From assembly GCF_000418365.1 (NCBI RefSeq), contig NC_021663.1, positions 248,001-312,000 of the forward strand: a DNA stretch of 64,000 nt. Direction: 5' to 3'. This stretch comes from Corynebacterium terpenotabidum Y-11. Lineage in GTDB: Bacteria > Actinomycetota > Actinomycetes > Mycobacteriales > Mycobacteriaceae. Both the position numbers and the translations under genes were made by a program. Below are positions 27,479-36,020 of this stretch, piece by piece (positions within the stretch are counted from its first letter, which is position 1; each line of letters starts with the position of its first letter). The notes under the pieces are model-generated. The model had not been told where the DNA came from, did not search any database, and saw nothing but the letters and a program-made list of their open reading frames with translations.

Positions 27479-27522
27479 GTGGGATCCTTTCGGCTGGAGG
27501 GGCGGATGACGTAGGGACGGGA

Positions 27523-28197
27523 TCAGTCGAGCAGAGTGCTGAGCGGTCGGTAGGGCTGCAGCCAGGCGCCGCCGTCCGGCAGATTGTCCAGGTTCACCCG
27601 GGGCAGTGGCTCACGGAAGACACCGGGGATGTCCTCCAGGTCGACGAAGGTGAGCAGTGGGTTGTCCACCGCCCAGTGGGAGTGCTCCCGGAAACCGAGG
27701 ACGGTCACCGGGATCTCGTCGGACAGCTCTTCGAGCAGCTCCCGGAAATTCCGTCCGTCGGCGCTCGCCACGACCAGGCCGTCGAGTACACCTTCGCCGT
27801 GCCGACGTCGGATATGGGCCAGCATGTCCGGGTCCACGTCCGAATCATCGGCGGTCTTCGGCTTGGCGAAGACCGCGAAACCGACGTTGCGCAGGGCGTC
27901 CACCCAACCACGGACCTGGTCGGCGGAACCGGGGGCGACGTTGGTGAACACCGTCGCCTCCGGGACCGGGGCGACGTCGACACCGTCGTCGGTGAGGTCG
28001 GCACTGAACTCCTCGGTGATCTCACCGGTCAGGCCGACCAGCCAGCGTCCCACCGCATCGAACCGGGGACGGTGGGCGGAGGTCGGACGAGCGCCCAGCA
28101 GCGAGCCGAGACCCATGTCGATGTTCGGGGCGTCCCACACCAGCAGGACGACAGGCTGACGCTCCGGGGCGTCCGAGTACGACAGGGTGCCGGTCAT
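27523..28197 (-). CDS. NYN-domain protein (Rv0207c-like)
   Basis: A 224-residue protein whose N half begins [16 protein letters not shown] and continues to [20 protein letters not shown], a PIN-like NYN fold of predicted RNA nucleases; the acidic residues of [15 protein letters not shown] and DDSDVDPD could form the metal site. The last 50 residues are specific to this lineage ([18 protein letters not shown]). Its ATG overlaps the trmB stop (ATGA) and mmpL3 follows 44 nt later. The mycobacterial equivalent occupies the same position. Enzymatic activity is not demonstrated to my knowledge. Confidence 0.8.
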   Translation of the reverse strand: MTGTLSYSDAPERQPVVLLVWDAPNIDMGLGSLLGARPTSAHRPRFDAVGRWLVGLTGEITEEFSADLTDDGVDVAPVPEATVFTNVAPGSADQVRGWVDALRNVGFAVFAKPKTADDSDVDPDMLAHIRRRHGEGVLDGLVVASADGRNFRELLEELSDEIPVTVLGFREHSHWAVDNPLLTFVDLEDIPGVFREPLPRVNLDNLPDGGAWLQPYRPLSTLLD

Positions 28198-29006
28198 CGT
28201 CGCCGCCAGAGGTATTCGCGGATGACGTGGTCCTTGTCCAGGCCCTTACCCTCGAACTTCGTGATGATCTGCCGGTCGGTGAGGACCGGCACGGTGGTGT
28301 CACGGTCCTCCGGCCACCCCAGGTACTCCAGATCGTCCTCGACAGTCACTAGTTCGTCGATCCATTCCGCGTAGTCCGCGTGATCGGTGGCGACATGCAG
28401 GATCCCGCCGGGCTTCAGCCGCGACGCGATGAGGTGCAGCGTGCCGGACTGGATGATCCGGCGCTTATGGTGCCGGGCCTTCGGCCACGGGTCCGGGAAG
28501 AAGATACGGACGCCGTCGAGGGTGTCGGGTGCGAACATCCGCTGCAGCACCTCCACCCCGTCACCCTTGACCATGCGGACGTTGGTGATGCCGCCGCGGA
28601 CCACGGCGCCGAGCAGCTTCGCCAGGCCCGGCCGGTAGATCTCCACCGCGATGATGTTGTGGTCGGTCTCCAGCGGGGCCATCGCCGCGGTGGAGGTGCC
28701 GGTCCCGGACCCGATTTCCACGATCGTGGGGTGACCGGTACGGCCGAACCAGCTGTCGAGGTCGATGACCTGGTCTGAGGCGGTGACCGGGTTCTCGTCG
28801 AGGACCCGGCCGAGGTGCGGCCAGTTCTCCTCCCAGGTGTGTTCCTGGTTGTCGGTGAGGGTGCCGCGCCGGAAACTGAAGCTGCCCAGTCGCGGATAAT
28901 CGCGACCGTCGTTAAACTCGGTCTGCAGCGGCCGACCACGGTGGGCCGGGAGGGCGGTGTCCGGGGGAAGATCCACCGGCTCCGGGGAATTATCGGTAGT
29001 AGACAT
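28194..29006 (-). CDS. trmB: tRNA (guanine-N7-)-methyltransferase TrmB
   Basis: A 270-residue SAM-dependent enzyme that makes m7G46 in tRNA. Motifs are [19 protein letters not shown] for SAM binding, [34 protein letters not shown] (the TrmB PDPWPK signature) and [17 protein letters not shown]. The start is uncertain: ATGs at 29006, 29015 and 29045 are all in frame and none has a Shine-Dalgarno. I chose 29006 because a weak -10 (CACAAT) ends seven bases upstream. First gene of the trmB-NYN-mmpL3 operon, so a housekeeping promoter probably drives mmpL3. Confidence 0.92.
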   Translation of the reverse strand: MSTTDNSPEPVDLPPDTALPAHRGRPLQTEFNDGRDYPRLGSFSFRRGTLTDNQEHTWEENWPHLGRVLDENPVTASDQVIDLDSWFGRTGHPTIVEIGSGTGTSTAAMAPLETDHNIIAVEIYRPGLAKLLGAVVRGGITNVRMVKGDGVEVLQRMFAPDTLDGVRIFFPDPWPKARHHKRRIIQSGTLHLIASRLKPGGILHVATDHADYAEWIDELVTVEDDLEYLGWPEDRDTTVPVLTDRQIITKFEGKGLDKDHVIREYLWRRR

Positions 29007-29078
29007 CTCTGCCATTGTGGCAGAACCGCAGCGCAGGGGAAACAATGGCCGTGCGCCGACAATGTGGAGGGGGGCACC

Positions 29079-29999
29079 GTGAGTGTGCCAGTGATTTCAG
29101 TGATCGGACCGCAACGGTCGGAGGTGGAGGCCGTCGCGGCTGCGCTGCAGCAGCGCAGCCCGGGGCGTCGCGTCATCGTCGGAGCGGGCCCGGACACCGC
29201 CGACCGCGTCATCGCCGTCGCCGGTGGGACCGATGGGGACGCCGTCATCGTCCGGGCCGTCCGCGACGCGATGGGAGGGTGCGTCCTCTATACCGGAGAG
29301 GAGACGGACCTGGCCGCGGAGCCGGGGGTCACGGTCGTCCGGTGGGGCTCGGCGGTGAGCGCGGCCCCCGACCTCGACCGACTCGCGTCGGCGGTGGATG
29401 CGGTGACGGTGGACCTGCCCCGGTGGGTGTCCGATGCCCGTCGGTCGGACGCCGACCGGATCGACCGGGTGCGGATCGCCGTCCGGCTCTCCGCGGAGAA
29501 GCACGCCACCGACCTGCTCGGCGCACCGGCGGGGTACACCCCGGTCGGCTATGGGGACCCCGCCACCGCCACCGGACGGACCCGGTTGGACACCCTGTTC
29601 CGGGCGCGCCTGCGGTGCACGGTGCTGGAACAGGGGGTGGAATGGCCACACCTTCCCGACCACGTCGAACCGGAGGAGGTGCCGGAGCCCGCCGGGGAGG
29701 ACGCCGACCGGCACCGCGCCCTGCTGCTTGTGGCGGCATCGGTCGGGGCCGGGCTGGCCGCGGCGGTGGGGGTCTCACGGGCGGCGGGGCCTGCCGTCGG
29801 ACTGGTCGCCGGTGTGGTCGTCGCGGCGCTGCTGGCCCTTGTCCGGTGGCGGATGCTCGCCGGGGCGCGTCGGGAGCGGGCGCGGGTGCGGGGGGTGGCA
29901 CGGCTGCGTCGGGAGTGGACTGCGGTGGTGACCGAGGTGGTCGCCCGGCTGCGGATCCCCCCGGTGGTGGACGCCCTGACCGCGGAGGTGGGACGGTGA
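29079..29999 (+). CDS. Hypothetical membrane protein between trmB and pck (Rv0209 position)
   Basis: A 306-residue protein. The first 210 residues are soluble and begin [24 protein letters not shown] with a P-loop-like sheet but no Walker motif; then a short Glu/Pro stretch and a helical hairpin of two membrane segments ([44 protein letters not shown], about residues 213-256) followed by a basic tail. GTG 29079 is chosen because GGAGG lies eight bases upstream. It may be a corynebacterial counterpart of the hypothetical genes that sit between trmB and pckA in mycobacteria; I see no enzymatic motif. Confidence 0.7.
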   Translation: MSVPVISVIGPQRSEVEAVAAALQQRSPGRRVIVGAGPDTADRVIAVAGGTDGDAVIVRAVRDAMGGCVLYTGEETDLAAEPGVTVVRWGSAVSAAPDLDRLASAVDAVTVDLPRWVSDARRSDADRIDRVRIAVRLSAEKHATDLLGAPAGYTPVGYGDPATATGRTRLDTLFRARLRCTVLEQGVEWPHLPDHVEPEEVPEPAGEDADRHRALLLVAASVGAGLAAAVGVSRAAGPAVGLVAGVVVAALLALVRWRMLAGARRERARVRGVARLRREWTAVVTEVVARLRIPPVVDALTAEVGR

Positions 30000-30409
30000 C
30001 CGGCGACTGGGTGGACGGGGAGGATCTGACCGGACCGGGTGTCCTCGACGGACTGGGTGGCCTGGAGGCTACGGAACCCGGTGGTGAGGGAGGGCTCGTC
30101 CTCGACATCGGCGGAACCAGCTACGGGTTGCCGGTGTCCGATGTATCAGGGCCGGACATAGCGGAGATATCCGTCACGCTCACCGACGACCGGGGGATGG
30201 CGATCTGCGCCGATGCCGACGGGGACGGTCACGTCGACCACCTGAAGGTGGTGGGCTTCGACGGGTCGTGGTCGGCGTGGGAACGCTCGCTCGACCCGGG
30301 GGTCGACCCGGGGGCCGGCCCCGGTATCCCCCCGGATACCCCCACCGGACCCACGAATAACTGGACAATTGCGGGGTGGGAATGTGTGGAACGGGGGCAA
30401 TGGGGTTAG
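29996..30409 (+). CDS. Small acidic hypothetical protein, coupled to the preceding gene
   Basis: A 137-residue acidic protein whose GTG overlaps the stop of the previous gene (GTGA), indicating translational coupling. It has a Gly/Glu-rich start, a compact central domain (LVLDIGGTSYGLPVSDVSGPDIAEISVTLTDDRGMAICADADGDGHVDHLKVVGFDGSWSAW) and a Pro/Gly-rich tail. DADGDGHVD looks like a calcium-binding EF-hand-type or thrombospondin-type loop. It resembles the DUF6802 group as far as I can recall, with low certainty. Frame and coupling make it a real gene; pck follows 47 bp later. Confidence 0.65.
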   Translation: MTGDWVDGEDLTGPGVLDGLGGLEATEPGGEGGLVLDIGGTSYGLPVSDVSGPDIAEISVTLTDDRGMAICADADGDGHVDHLKVVGFDGSWSAWERSLDPGVDPGAGPGIPPDTPTGPTNNWTIAGWECVERGQWG

Positions 30410-30456
30410 GCTGGGGTTGAAAGCTCACGATCGCACCACCCTTGTCAGGAGAATTC

Positions 30457-32295
30457 ATGACCATCCCCGGGCTCGCCGGTCAGGCCCCCACTACCAACGA
30501 GGCACTGCTGTCCTGGATCGCGGACGCGGTCGAGCTGTTCCAGCCGGCTGAGGTGGTCTTCGTTGACGGCTCCGAGGCAGAGCGGGACCGCCTCTCCCAG
30601 GAGCTCGTGGACGCCGGCACCCTCATCCGGCTCAACGAGGAGAAGCGGCCGAACAGCTACCTCGCCCGCTCCAACCCGGCGGATGTCGCCCGCGTGGAGT
30701 CCCGCACCTTCATCTGCTCCGAGAAGGAGGAGGGTGCCGGCCCGACGAACAACTGGGCTCCGCCGGCCGCGATGAAGGCCGAGATGTCCGAGCATTACGC
30801 CGGTGCGATGAAGGGCCGCACGATGTACGTCGTGCCCTTCTGCATGGGTCCGATTGACGACCCGGAGCCCAAGCTCGGCGTCCAGCTCACCGACTCTGCC
30901 TACGTGGTGCTCTCCATGGGTGTCATGACCCGCATGGGTCAGGCCGCCCTCGACAAGATCGGCCCGACCGGCGAATTCGTCCGCTGCCTCCACTCTGTCG
31001 GTGCCCCGCTGGAGCCCGGCGAGGAGGATGTCGCCTGGCCGTGCAATGACACGAAGTACATCACCCAGTTCCCGGACACCAAGGAGATCTGGTCCTACGG
31101 CTCCGGCTACGGCGGAAACGCCATCCTGGCCAAGAAGTGCTACGCCCTGCGTATCGCCTCAGTCATGGCCAAGGAGGAGGGCTGGCTCGCCGAGCACATG
31201 CTCATCCTCAAGCTGATCAGCCCGGAGGGCAAGGCCTACCACGTCCTCGGCGCCTTCCCGTCCGCCTGTGGCAAGACCAACCTCGCGATGATCCTCCCGA
31301 CCGTCCCCGGCTGGAAGGCCGAGGTCGTCGGTGACGACATCGCCTGGATGAAGTTCGGTGAGGACGGCCACCTCTACGCCGTGAACCCGGAGAACGGCTT
31401 CTTCGGCGTCGCCCCGGGTACCGGCCGCGACTCCAACCCGATCGCCATGGACACCATGGCCGCCGGCAACACGCTGTTCACCAACGTCGCCCTCACCGAC
31501 GACGGCGATGTCTGGTGGGAGGGCATGAGCGAAGCCCCGGCCCACCTCATCGACTGGAAGGGCAATGACTGGACCCCGGAGTCCAGCGAGAAGGCCGCCC
31601 ACCCGAATTCCCGCTACTGCGTCCCGATCGGCCAGTGCCCCTCGGCCGCCGCCGAGTTCAACGACTGGAAGGGCGTCAAGGTCGACGCGATCCTCTTCGG
31701 TGGTCGCCGTGCCGACACTGTCCCGCTGGTCACCGAGACCTACGACTGGAACCACGCCACCATGGTCGGTGCACTCATGGCCTCCGGCCAGACCGCTGCC
31801 CAGGAGGGTGTGGTCGGTGCCCTGCGCCACGACCCGATGGCCATGCTGCCGTTCATCGGCTACAACGCCGGTGAGTACCTGCAGCACTGGATCGACATGG
31901 GCAAGAAGGGTGGCGACAAGATGCCGTCCGTCTTCCTGGTCAACTGGTTCCGCCGTGGCGAGGACGGTCGCTTCCTGTGGCCGGGCTTCGGCGAGAACTC
32001 CCGCGTGCTGAAGTGGGTCGTTGACCGCATCGAGGGCAAGGTCGGTGCTGACGAGACCGTCGTCGGTCACACCGCCCGCTTCGAGGACCTCGACCTCGAC
32101 GGCATCACCGAGCCGGAGGAGGACGTCCGTGAGGCGCTGTCCGCACCGGCCGCCCAGTGGGCCAATGACATCGCGGACAACGCCGAGTACCTCGCCTTCC
32201 TCGGCCCGAAGGTGCCGCAGGAGATCCACGACCAGTTCGCCGCGCTGAAGGAGCGTGTCGAGGCTGCTGTCGCCGCCGACAAGGCGGGCGTCTAG
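30457..32295 (+). CDS. pck: Phosphoenolpyruvate carboxykinase (GTP)
   Basis: A 612-residue gluconeogenic enzyme that converts oxaloacetate and GTP to phosphoenolpyruvate. The GTP-type signatures are present: [18 protein letters not shown], the P-loop with the reactive cysteine [13 protein letters not shown] at about residues 266-278, [26 protein letters not shown], and [11 protein letters not shown]. Length is normal for the family. ATG 30457 has AGGAG five bases upstream. It lies in the conserved trmB-pck neighbourhood. No regulatory site is obvious in the short upstream gap. Confidence 0.97.
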   Translation: MTIPGLAGQAPTTNEALLSWIADAVELFQPAEVVFVDGSEAERDRLSQELVDAGTLIRLNEEKRPNSYLARSNPADVARVESRTFICSEKEEGAGPTNNWAPPAAMKAEMSEHYAGAMKGRTMYVVPFCMGPIDDPEPKLGVQLTDSAYVVLSMGVMTRMGQAALDKIGPTGEFVRCLHSVGAPLEPGEEDVAWPCNDTKYITQFPDTKEIWSYGSGYGGNAILAKKCYALRIASVMAKEEGWLAEHMLILKLISPEGKAYHVLGAFPSACGKTNLAMILPTVPGWKAEVVGDDIAWMKFGEDGHLYAVNPENGFFGVAPGTGRDSNPIAMDTMAAGNTLFTNVALTDDGDVWWEGMSEAPAHLIDWKGNDWTPESSEKAAHPNSRYCVPIGQCPSAAAEFNDWKGVKVDAILFGGRRADTVPLVTETYDWNHATMVGALMASGQTAAQEGVVGALRHDPMAMLPFIGYNAGEYLQHWIDMGKKGGDKMPSVFLVNWFRRGEDGRFLWPGFGENSRVLKWVVDRIEGKVGADETVVGHTARFEDLDLDGITEPEEDVREALSAPAAQWANDIADNAEYLAFLGPKVPQEIHDQFAALKERVEAAVAADKAGV

Positions 32296-32395
32296 CAGGC
32301 CCCTGGTCGGGGGATCCTGACACCCCCACCGGTACGCCTCCGGGCGGCCGGGCCCGGTGCTCTCGCCGGGTTGTGGGTGTCCTCGCTCTGATGTC

Positions 32396-32476
32396 GAATA
32401 TCGCACCTCCGCCACACTTTCCTTGAGGAAGGAACCAGGTCGGATTCTCTGGCCAGGTCGGTGGGGTGCGATATTC
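32396..32476. repeat. 81-bp element with perfect 12-bp terminal inverted repeats
   Basis: GAATATCGCACC (32396-32407) and its exact complement GGTGCGATATTC (32465-32476) bound an AT-richer segment. Inside are a direct repeat CCAGGTCGG (32435-32443 and 32453-32461) and a small TTCC/GGAA hairpin. It could be a MITE-like remnant, a looped operator pair or a structured RNA. Confidence 0.55.
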
Positions 32477-32516
32477 CGCAGTGGGCCTGCATCGGGTGCC
32501 CCCTTACGCGGGCGCT

Positions 32517-32592
32517 GCAAGATATCTGACCTGAGAGGGTGGTCACGGGCACGGTGACCACCCACTCGGGTCAGAAAGTTGACCGGGTGCCG
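32517..32592. repeat. Palindromic repeat, copy A
   Basis: A 76-bp unit from GCAAG to GTGCCG. The core GGGTGGTCAC (32537-32546) pairs with GTGACCACCC (32554-32563), and outer arms TCTGACC (32525-32531) and GGTCAGA (32569-32575) also pair. It is about three-quarters identical to copy B, and the differences in the stems are compensatory. Confidence 0.75.
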
Positions 32593-32635
32593 AATGTCGG
32601 GGGCCGGGTGGGGGCATCCGGGGCCACGGTACCGA

Positions 32636-32641
32636 TACCCT
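32636..32641 (+). promoter_or_regulatory. -10 element (TACCCT) before the glycerate kinase start
   Basis: TACCCT ends six bases before ATG 32648, supporting that ATG as the original start and a leaderless transcript. Confidence 0.4.
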
Positions 32642-32647
32642 GGCGTC

Positions 32648-33780
32648 ATGGCCACCATCCTCATCTGCTGCGACAAATTAAAGGGTCGGCGACATCTGAT
32701 GAGGTCGCCAGGGCGCTGGCGACGGGCCTGGAGAGGTCCGGGCACCGCGTCCTCACGTCTCCGCTGGCCGACGGCGGCGACGGGACGCTGGAGGTCTTCG
32801 ACCACCTGGGTCACGAGCGGGAGTCCGCCACGGTGCGTGGCTCCGACGGTCGACACATCACCGCGGAGTACAGCCTTCACCAGGCCGATCATCGTGCCGT
32901 CATCGAGACCGCCCGGATCTGCGGGTTGGACATGGTGACCGTCGACGGGGCGACTCCCCCGGTGGAGGATGCCCGCCGCGCCGGGTCCTGGGGAGTCGGT
33001 GATGTGCTGGTCGATGCGATGGACCGTGGTGCCCGGCGCATCATCCTCACCCTCGGCGGCAGTGCGACGACGGACGCGGGGACGGGCATGGCGTCCGCAC
33101 TCGGGGTGGTGTTCCGGGATGACGCCGGGACGCCCGTCGGTGGCATCGCCGACATGGCCAGGATCACCGCCGTTGACCTGGGGGGACTGGACCCGCGGAT
33201 CGCGGACCTGGACGTGGTCCTGGCGTCCGACGTGACGAATCCGTTGTACGGTCCGGATGGGGCCGCCGCGGTCTACGGTCCGCAGAAGGGGCTCACGCCG
33301 GACGCCGTGCCGGAGGTCGACGCCGCTGTGCGCTCGGTCGCGGCGGTGGTCGAGCGGGCTCTCGGCTGTGAGGTCGCTGAGCTTCCCGGTGCCGGGGCGG
33401 CGGGTGGACTGGGGTTCATGGCGATGGCTCTGCTGGGTGCGCGGATGCGTCCCGGTGTGGACCTGGTGCTGGAGGCCACCGGCTTCGCCGACCTGCTGGT
33501 ACAGGCCGATCTGGTGATCACCGGGGAAGGGCGCATAGATGCCCAGACGCTCAGCGGTAAGGCGCCGGCAGGTGTCGCTGAGCGGGCCCGGGCGGCTGGT
33601 GTGCCGGTCGTGGCGGTGTGCGGGCAGAACCTGCTGGCTGGCTTGAACGGTTCGGGCGCTGACCTCTTCGACCGGGTGTACGCGCTCACCGACATCGAAC
33701 CGGACGTGGCGTCGTGTATCCGCAGCCCCGGTCCGGTGCTCACCCGGATCGGGCAGGAGATCGGGGTGTTGATCGGATAG
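32648..33780 (+). pseudogene. Glycerate kinase (GlxK type) with a -1 frameshift near its N terminus
   Basis: The family N terminus MATILICCDKLKG is encoded from ATG 32648, but after codon AAG at 32681-32683 the frame moves: GSATSDEVARALATGL and the remaining protein (ADGGDGTLEVF, GGSATTDAGTGMASALG, GAAGGLGFMAMALLGA, GEGRIDAQTLSGKAP) continue in the frame that includes TCG 32686. One G appears to be missing from the AAAGGG run at 32681-32685. Intact, it would be about 377 residues and phosphorylate glycerate. The upstream frame before 32648 is not family sequence. It may be a recent lesion, a sequencing error, or slippage on A-AAG; the rest of the frame shows no decay. Confidence 0.8.
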
Positions 33781-33785
33781 GCCGC

Positions 33786-33860
33786 GCAAGAAATCTGTGC
33801 CGAGGGGTTGGTCACGGGCGCCGTGACCAACCCGTCGACACAGAAAGTCGACCGGTGCCG
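33786..33860. repeat. Palindromic repeat, copy B
   Basis: A 75-bp unit in the same orientation as copy A. The core GGGTTGGTCAC (33805-33815) pairs with GTGACCAACCC (33823-33833), and outer arms TCTGTG (33794-33799) and CACAGA (33839-33844) pair. It starts 5 bp after the glycerate kinase stop and ends 29 bp before the acetolactate decarboxylase ATG. Confidence 0.75.
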
Positions 33861-33876
33861 GACAAGGGAAGGCGGC

Positions 33877-33882
33877 TAGGCT
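33877..33882 (+). promoter_or_regulatory. -10 element (TAGGCT) of acetolactate decarboxylase
   Basis: TAGGCT ends seven bases before ATG 33890 and no ribosome-binding site is seen, so the mRNA is probably leaderless and repeat copy B lies upstream of the transcript. Confidence 0.5.
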
Positions 33883-33889
33883 GTCACCT

Positions 33890-34621
33890 ATGAACGATTC
33901 CCCGGTGACCCGGCACACGATCTTTCAGAACTCCCTCATGTCTGCCCTGCTCGACGGCATCTACGACGGTGAAATGACCGTCGGTGAGCTGCTCGGCAAG
34001 GGAAACTTCGGCCTCGGCACCTTCGATGCGCTCGACGGGGAGATGGTCATCATCGACGGCGTCTGCTACCAGCTGCGCCACGATGGTTCCGCCACGCTCG
34101 CGGACCTGGAACAGCGCTCACCATATGCGGTGTGTACGAATTTCGTGCCGCGGATCCGCCGCCGCGCCCCGGAGAACATCCGGCGTGCCGACCTCTCCGG
34201 CTTCATCGATGAGATGACGCCCTCGGCGAACTACATGTACGCCGTCCGCATCACCGGCACCTTCTCCAATGTGACGACCCGGACTGTGGTGCGGCAACAC
34301 AAGCCCTACCCGCCGATGACCGAAGCCGTCGGGGATGACGCGGAACAGCACTTCACCGATGTTGCGGGCGTCATCGCCGGTTTCCGCACCCCGATCTACG
34401 AGAAGAACATCTCGGTGCCCGGCTGCCATGTTCATTTCATTGACGACGCCAGGACGCAGGGTGGACACGTCCTCGACTTCACCCTCACCGAGGGCAAGAT
34501 CGAACTGTGCCCTGGCACGGACCTCGATCTTCGGCTTCCACTGACCTCGGCCTTCTCGACCGCGAATCTCGACCCCGAGGACCTCGATGAGCAGCTCCAC
34601 GCGACCGAGGTGAAGGGGTAG
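33890..34621 (+). CDS. budA: Alpha-acetolactate decarboxylase
   Basis: A 243-residue enzyme converting alpha-acetolactate to acetoin, either in overflow metabolism or to limit branched-chain precursor build-up. Family blocks are GELLGKGNFGLGTFDALDGEMVIIDGVCYQ, the YAVRITGTF strand and the zinc site GCHVHFIDDARTQGGHVLDF (His180, His182, His193). A glutamate in FTLTEGKIEL is conserved. Length is typical. It stands alone, not next to an acetolactate synthase, and follows a palindromic repeat that may control or insulate it. Confidence 0.95.
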   Translation: MNDSPVTRHTIFQNSLMSALLDGIYDGEMTVGELLGKGNFGLGTFDALDGEMVIIDGVCYQLRHDGSATLADLEQRSPYAVCTNFVPRIRRRAPENIRRADLSGFIDEMTPSANYMYAVRITGTFSNVTTRTVVRQHKPYPPMTEAVGDDAEQHFTDVAGVIAGFRTPIYEKNISVPGCHVHFIDDARTQGGHVLDFTLTEGKIELCPGTDLDLRLPLTSAFSTANLDPEDLDEQLHATEVKG

Positions 34622-34651
34622 GGGCCGTGGCGTGGAGGTCAGGGCGGGCAT

Positions 34652-34679
34652 TGCACATGTGCATGTGATGAAGGCATCA
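34652..34679. promoter_or_regulatory. Probable VapB autoregulatory operator
   Basis: TGCACATGTGCA (34652-34663) is a perfect 12-bp palindrome, followed by TGATG/CATCA arms (34666-34679) around AAGG. The site ends seven bases before the antitoxin ATG and overlaps a -10-like CATCAT. Confidence 0.55.
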
Positions 34680-34686
34680 TGGCGGC

Positions 34687-34917
34687 ATGTCCATGATCCA
34701 GGTCCGAAACGTCCCCGAGGAGCTTCACCGGCAGCTGAAGGTCAGGGCGGCGCAGGAGGGGGTCACCCTATCCGAGCTCGCCCTGCGCGAGCTCGCCCGG
34801 TCGGTCGACGTGCCGACCGCCCGAGTACTCAGCGAGCGCTTCGCCACCATGGTGCCGCAGTCGGAGACAGCTGAGTCGATCACGGAATCGGTGCGCGCTG
34901 AGCGGGACGCGAGGTGA
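34687..34917 (+). CDS. vapB: VapB/FitA-type ribbon-helix-helix antitoxin
   Basis: A 76-residue protein. The N-terminal MSMIQVRNVPEELHRQLKVRAAQEGVTLSELALRELAR is a ribbon-helix-helix DNA-binding domain, and the C-terminal half is charged and probably disordered until it wraps the toxin. It neutralises the VapC nuclease and represses the operon at the upstream palindrome. Its stop overlaps the toxin GTG (GTGA), the usual coupling that keeps antitoxin ahead of toxin. Confidence 0.9.
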   Translation: MSMIQVRNVPEELHRQLKVRAAQEGVTLSELALRELARSVDVPTARVLSERFATMVPQSETAESITESVRAERDAR

Positions 34918-35312
34918 TAGTCCTCGACGCATCGGCCGCCATTGAACTGCTGGTGGCGGGACCGCATGCCGCCGAAGCGCGGTCCCGTGCCGAACAGGCG
35001 GACTGGCAGGTCATGGCACCGCAGCTTCTCGCGGTGGAGGTGCTGCAGGTGCTCCGCCGTCGGGTCCGGGCGGATCTGACGACTGCGTCCGTGGCAGAGG
35101 AGGCACGTGCGTTGCTGCCGTGGATGCGCATCCGCTATGTCGACCATGACCAGCTTACCGATCGGATCTGGGAACTGAGGAACAACTTCAGCGCCTACGA
35201 GGCCGCCTATGTGGCTGTCGCGGAGGCATTGGACGTCGAGCTCCTGACCGGCGACGCGCGACTCGCGGACACGCCGGGTCATCAGGTGAGGGTGACGGTG
35301 CTCGGATCATGA
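34914..35312 (+). CDS. vapC: VapC PIN-domain ribonuclease toxin
   Basis: A 132-residue PIN nuclease, probably cutting tRNA or rRNA. Acidic active-site residues are Asp5 (IVLDASAAIELL), Glu42 (LLAVEVLQVLRRR) and Asp114 (LTGDARLAD). The third canonical position, usually Asp in a YDAAYVALAE motif, is Glu96 here (YEAAYVAVAEAL), a conservative change. Its stop overlaps the start of the downstream TetR gene (ATGA), so the toxin and that regulator are co-translated, an uncommon arrangement. Confidence 0.9.
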   Translation: MIVLDASAAIELLVAGPHAAEARSRAEQADWQVMAPQLLAVEVLQVLRRRVRADLTTASVAEEARALLPWMRIRYVDHDQLTDRIWELRNNFSAYEAAYVAVAEALDVELLTGDARLADTPGHQVRVTVLGS

Positions 35313-35998
35313 CGGACAGTGGAACAACCGTCCCGCAGGACAGCATCGACTGGCTCACCGCGCTGCTCACCGCTGCCCCGGAGGGCGTTGGTCGGCGCGA
35401 GCGCACCCGCAATGCCCTGCTGCAGGCGGGACTCACCCTCATCGCCGCCGGGGAGACCGAGGTGCCGGTCCTCGCCATCACCCGGGCCGCGGGAGTGTCC
35501 AACGGGAGTTTCTACAACTTCTTCGACGACAAGCAACAGTTCTTCGATGAGGCGGCCGAGGTCGCCGCCGAACGCTTCGCCGCACTCCTGGACCGGGGGG
35601 ATGCCGAGGCGACCGCGGGTGACGGCCCGGACATCGCCGCCATGGTCTGCACGAACTTCCGGATCATCGGCCGGGCACACCGGCTCGCCCCCGTGCTGTC
35701 CAAGGTGTTGATCCACCGCGCCGCCGACTACTACTCCACCGGTGGCGGTTTCATTTCCAGGGTCCGACGCGACGTCGCCACCGGGGTGGACGCCGGGGTT
35801 TTCCGGGTCAGTGACCGGGAGGGGGTCGTCGGCACCCTGGTCGGCGCGACCGTGATGCTCGGCGCTCGGCTCCACGACCACCCTGACCTGGACGCGGCGA
35901 CCACCACGGACGCCGTCGCGCGGGATGTGCTGCGGATGCTCGGCGTCCCCGACGACGAGGCGGACCGGGTGCTGGCCCTACCGTTGCCCTTCGGGTGA
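35309..35998 (+). CDS. TetR-family regulator coupled to the toxin-antitoxin pair
   Basis: A 229-residue regulator. The helix-turn-helix is at about residues 29-75 (RRERTRNALLQAGLTLIAAGETEVPVLAITRAAGVSNGSFYNFFDDKQQFFDEA) with the TetR SNGSFYNFF recognition helix; the rest is the ligand-binding, dimerising part. The ATG overlaps the vapC stop. It ends 22 bp before the convergent aromatic operon and may regulate it, perhaps at the palindrome at 41702. Whether it belongs functionally to the toxin-antitoxin unit or to the aromatic genes is open. Confidence 0.85.
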   Translation: MTDSGTTVPQDSIDWLTALLTAAPEGVGRRERTRNALLQAGLTLIAAGETEVPVLAITRAAGVSNGSFYNFFDDKQQFFDEAAEVAAERFAALLDRGDAEATAGDGPDIAAMVCTNFRIIGRAHRLAPVLSKVLIHRAADYYSTGGGFISRVRRDVATGVDAGVFRVSDREGVVGTLVGATVMLGARLHDHPDLDAATTTDAVARDVLRMLGVPDDEADRVLALPLPFG

Positions 35999-36020
35999 CC
36001 GTTCCCTCCCCGGCGACGGA

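Larger units (their letters stand above)
32296..32647. other. Structured intergenic region between pck and the glycerate kinase gene
   Basis: 352 bp without a credible gene. It contains a weak hairpin (GGGGG/CCCCC) just after pck that may terminate it, an 81-bp element bounded by 12-bp inverted repeats, the first of two palindromic repeats, and a -10 hexamer directly before the next start codon. Confidence 0.7.

Noticed and set aside
32539-32685. Use of the upstream codon at 32539 as a normal glycerate kinase start
   Set aside because: Residues before the GSATSDEVARAL junction are not family sequence and run through palindromic repeat copy A; the true N terminus is in the other frame from 32648.
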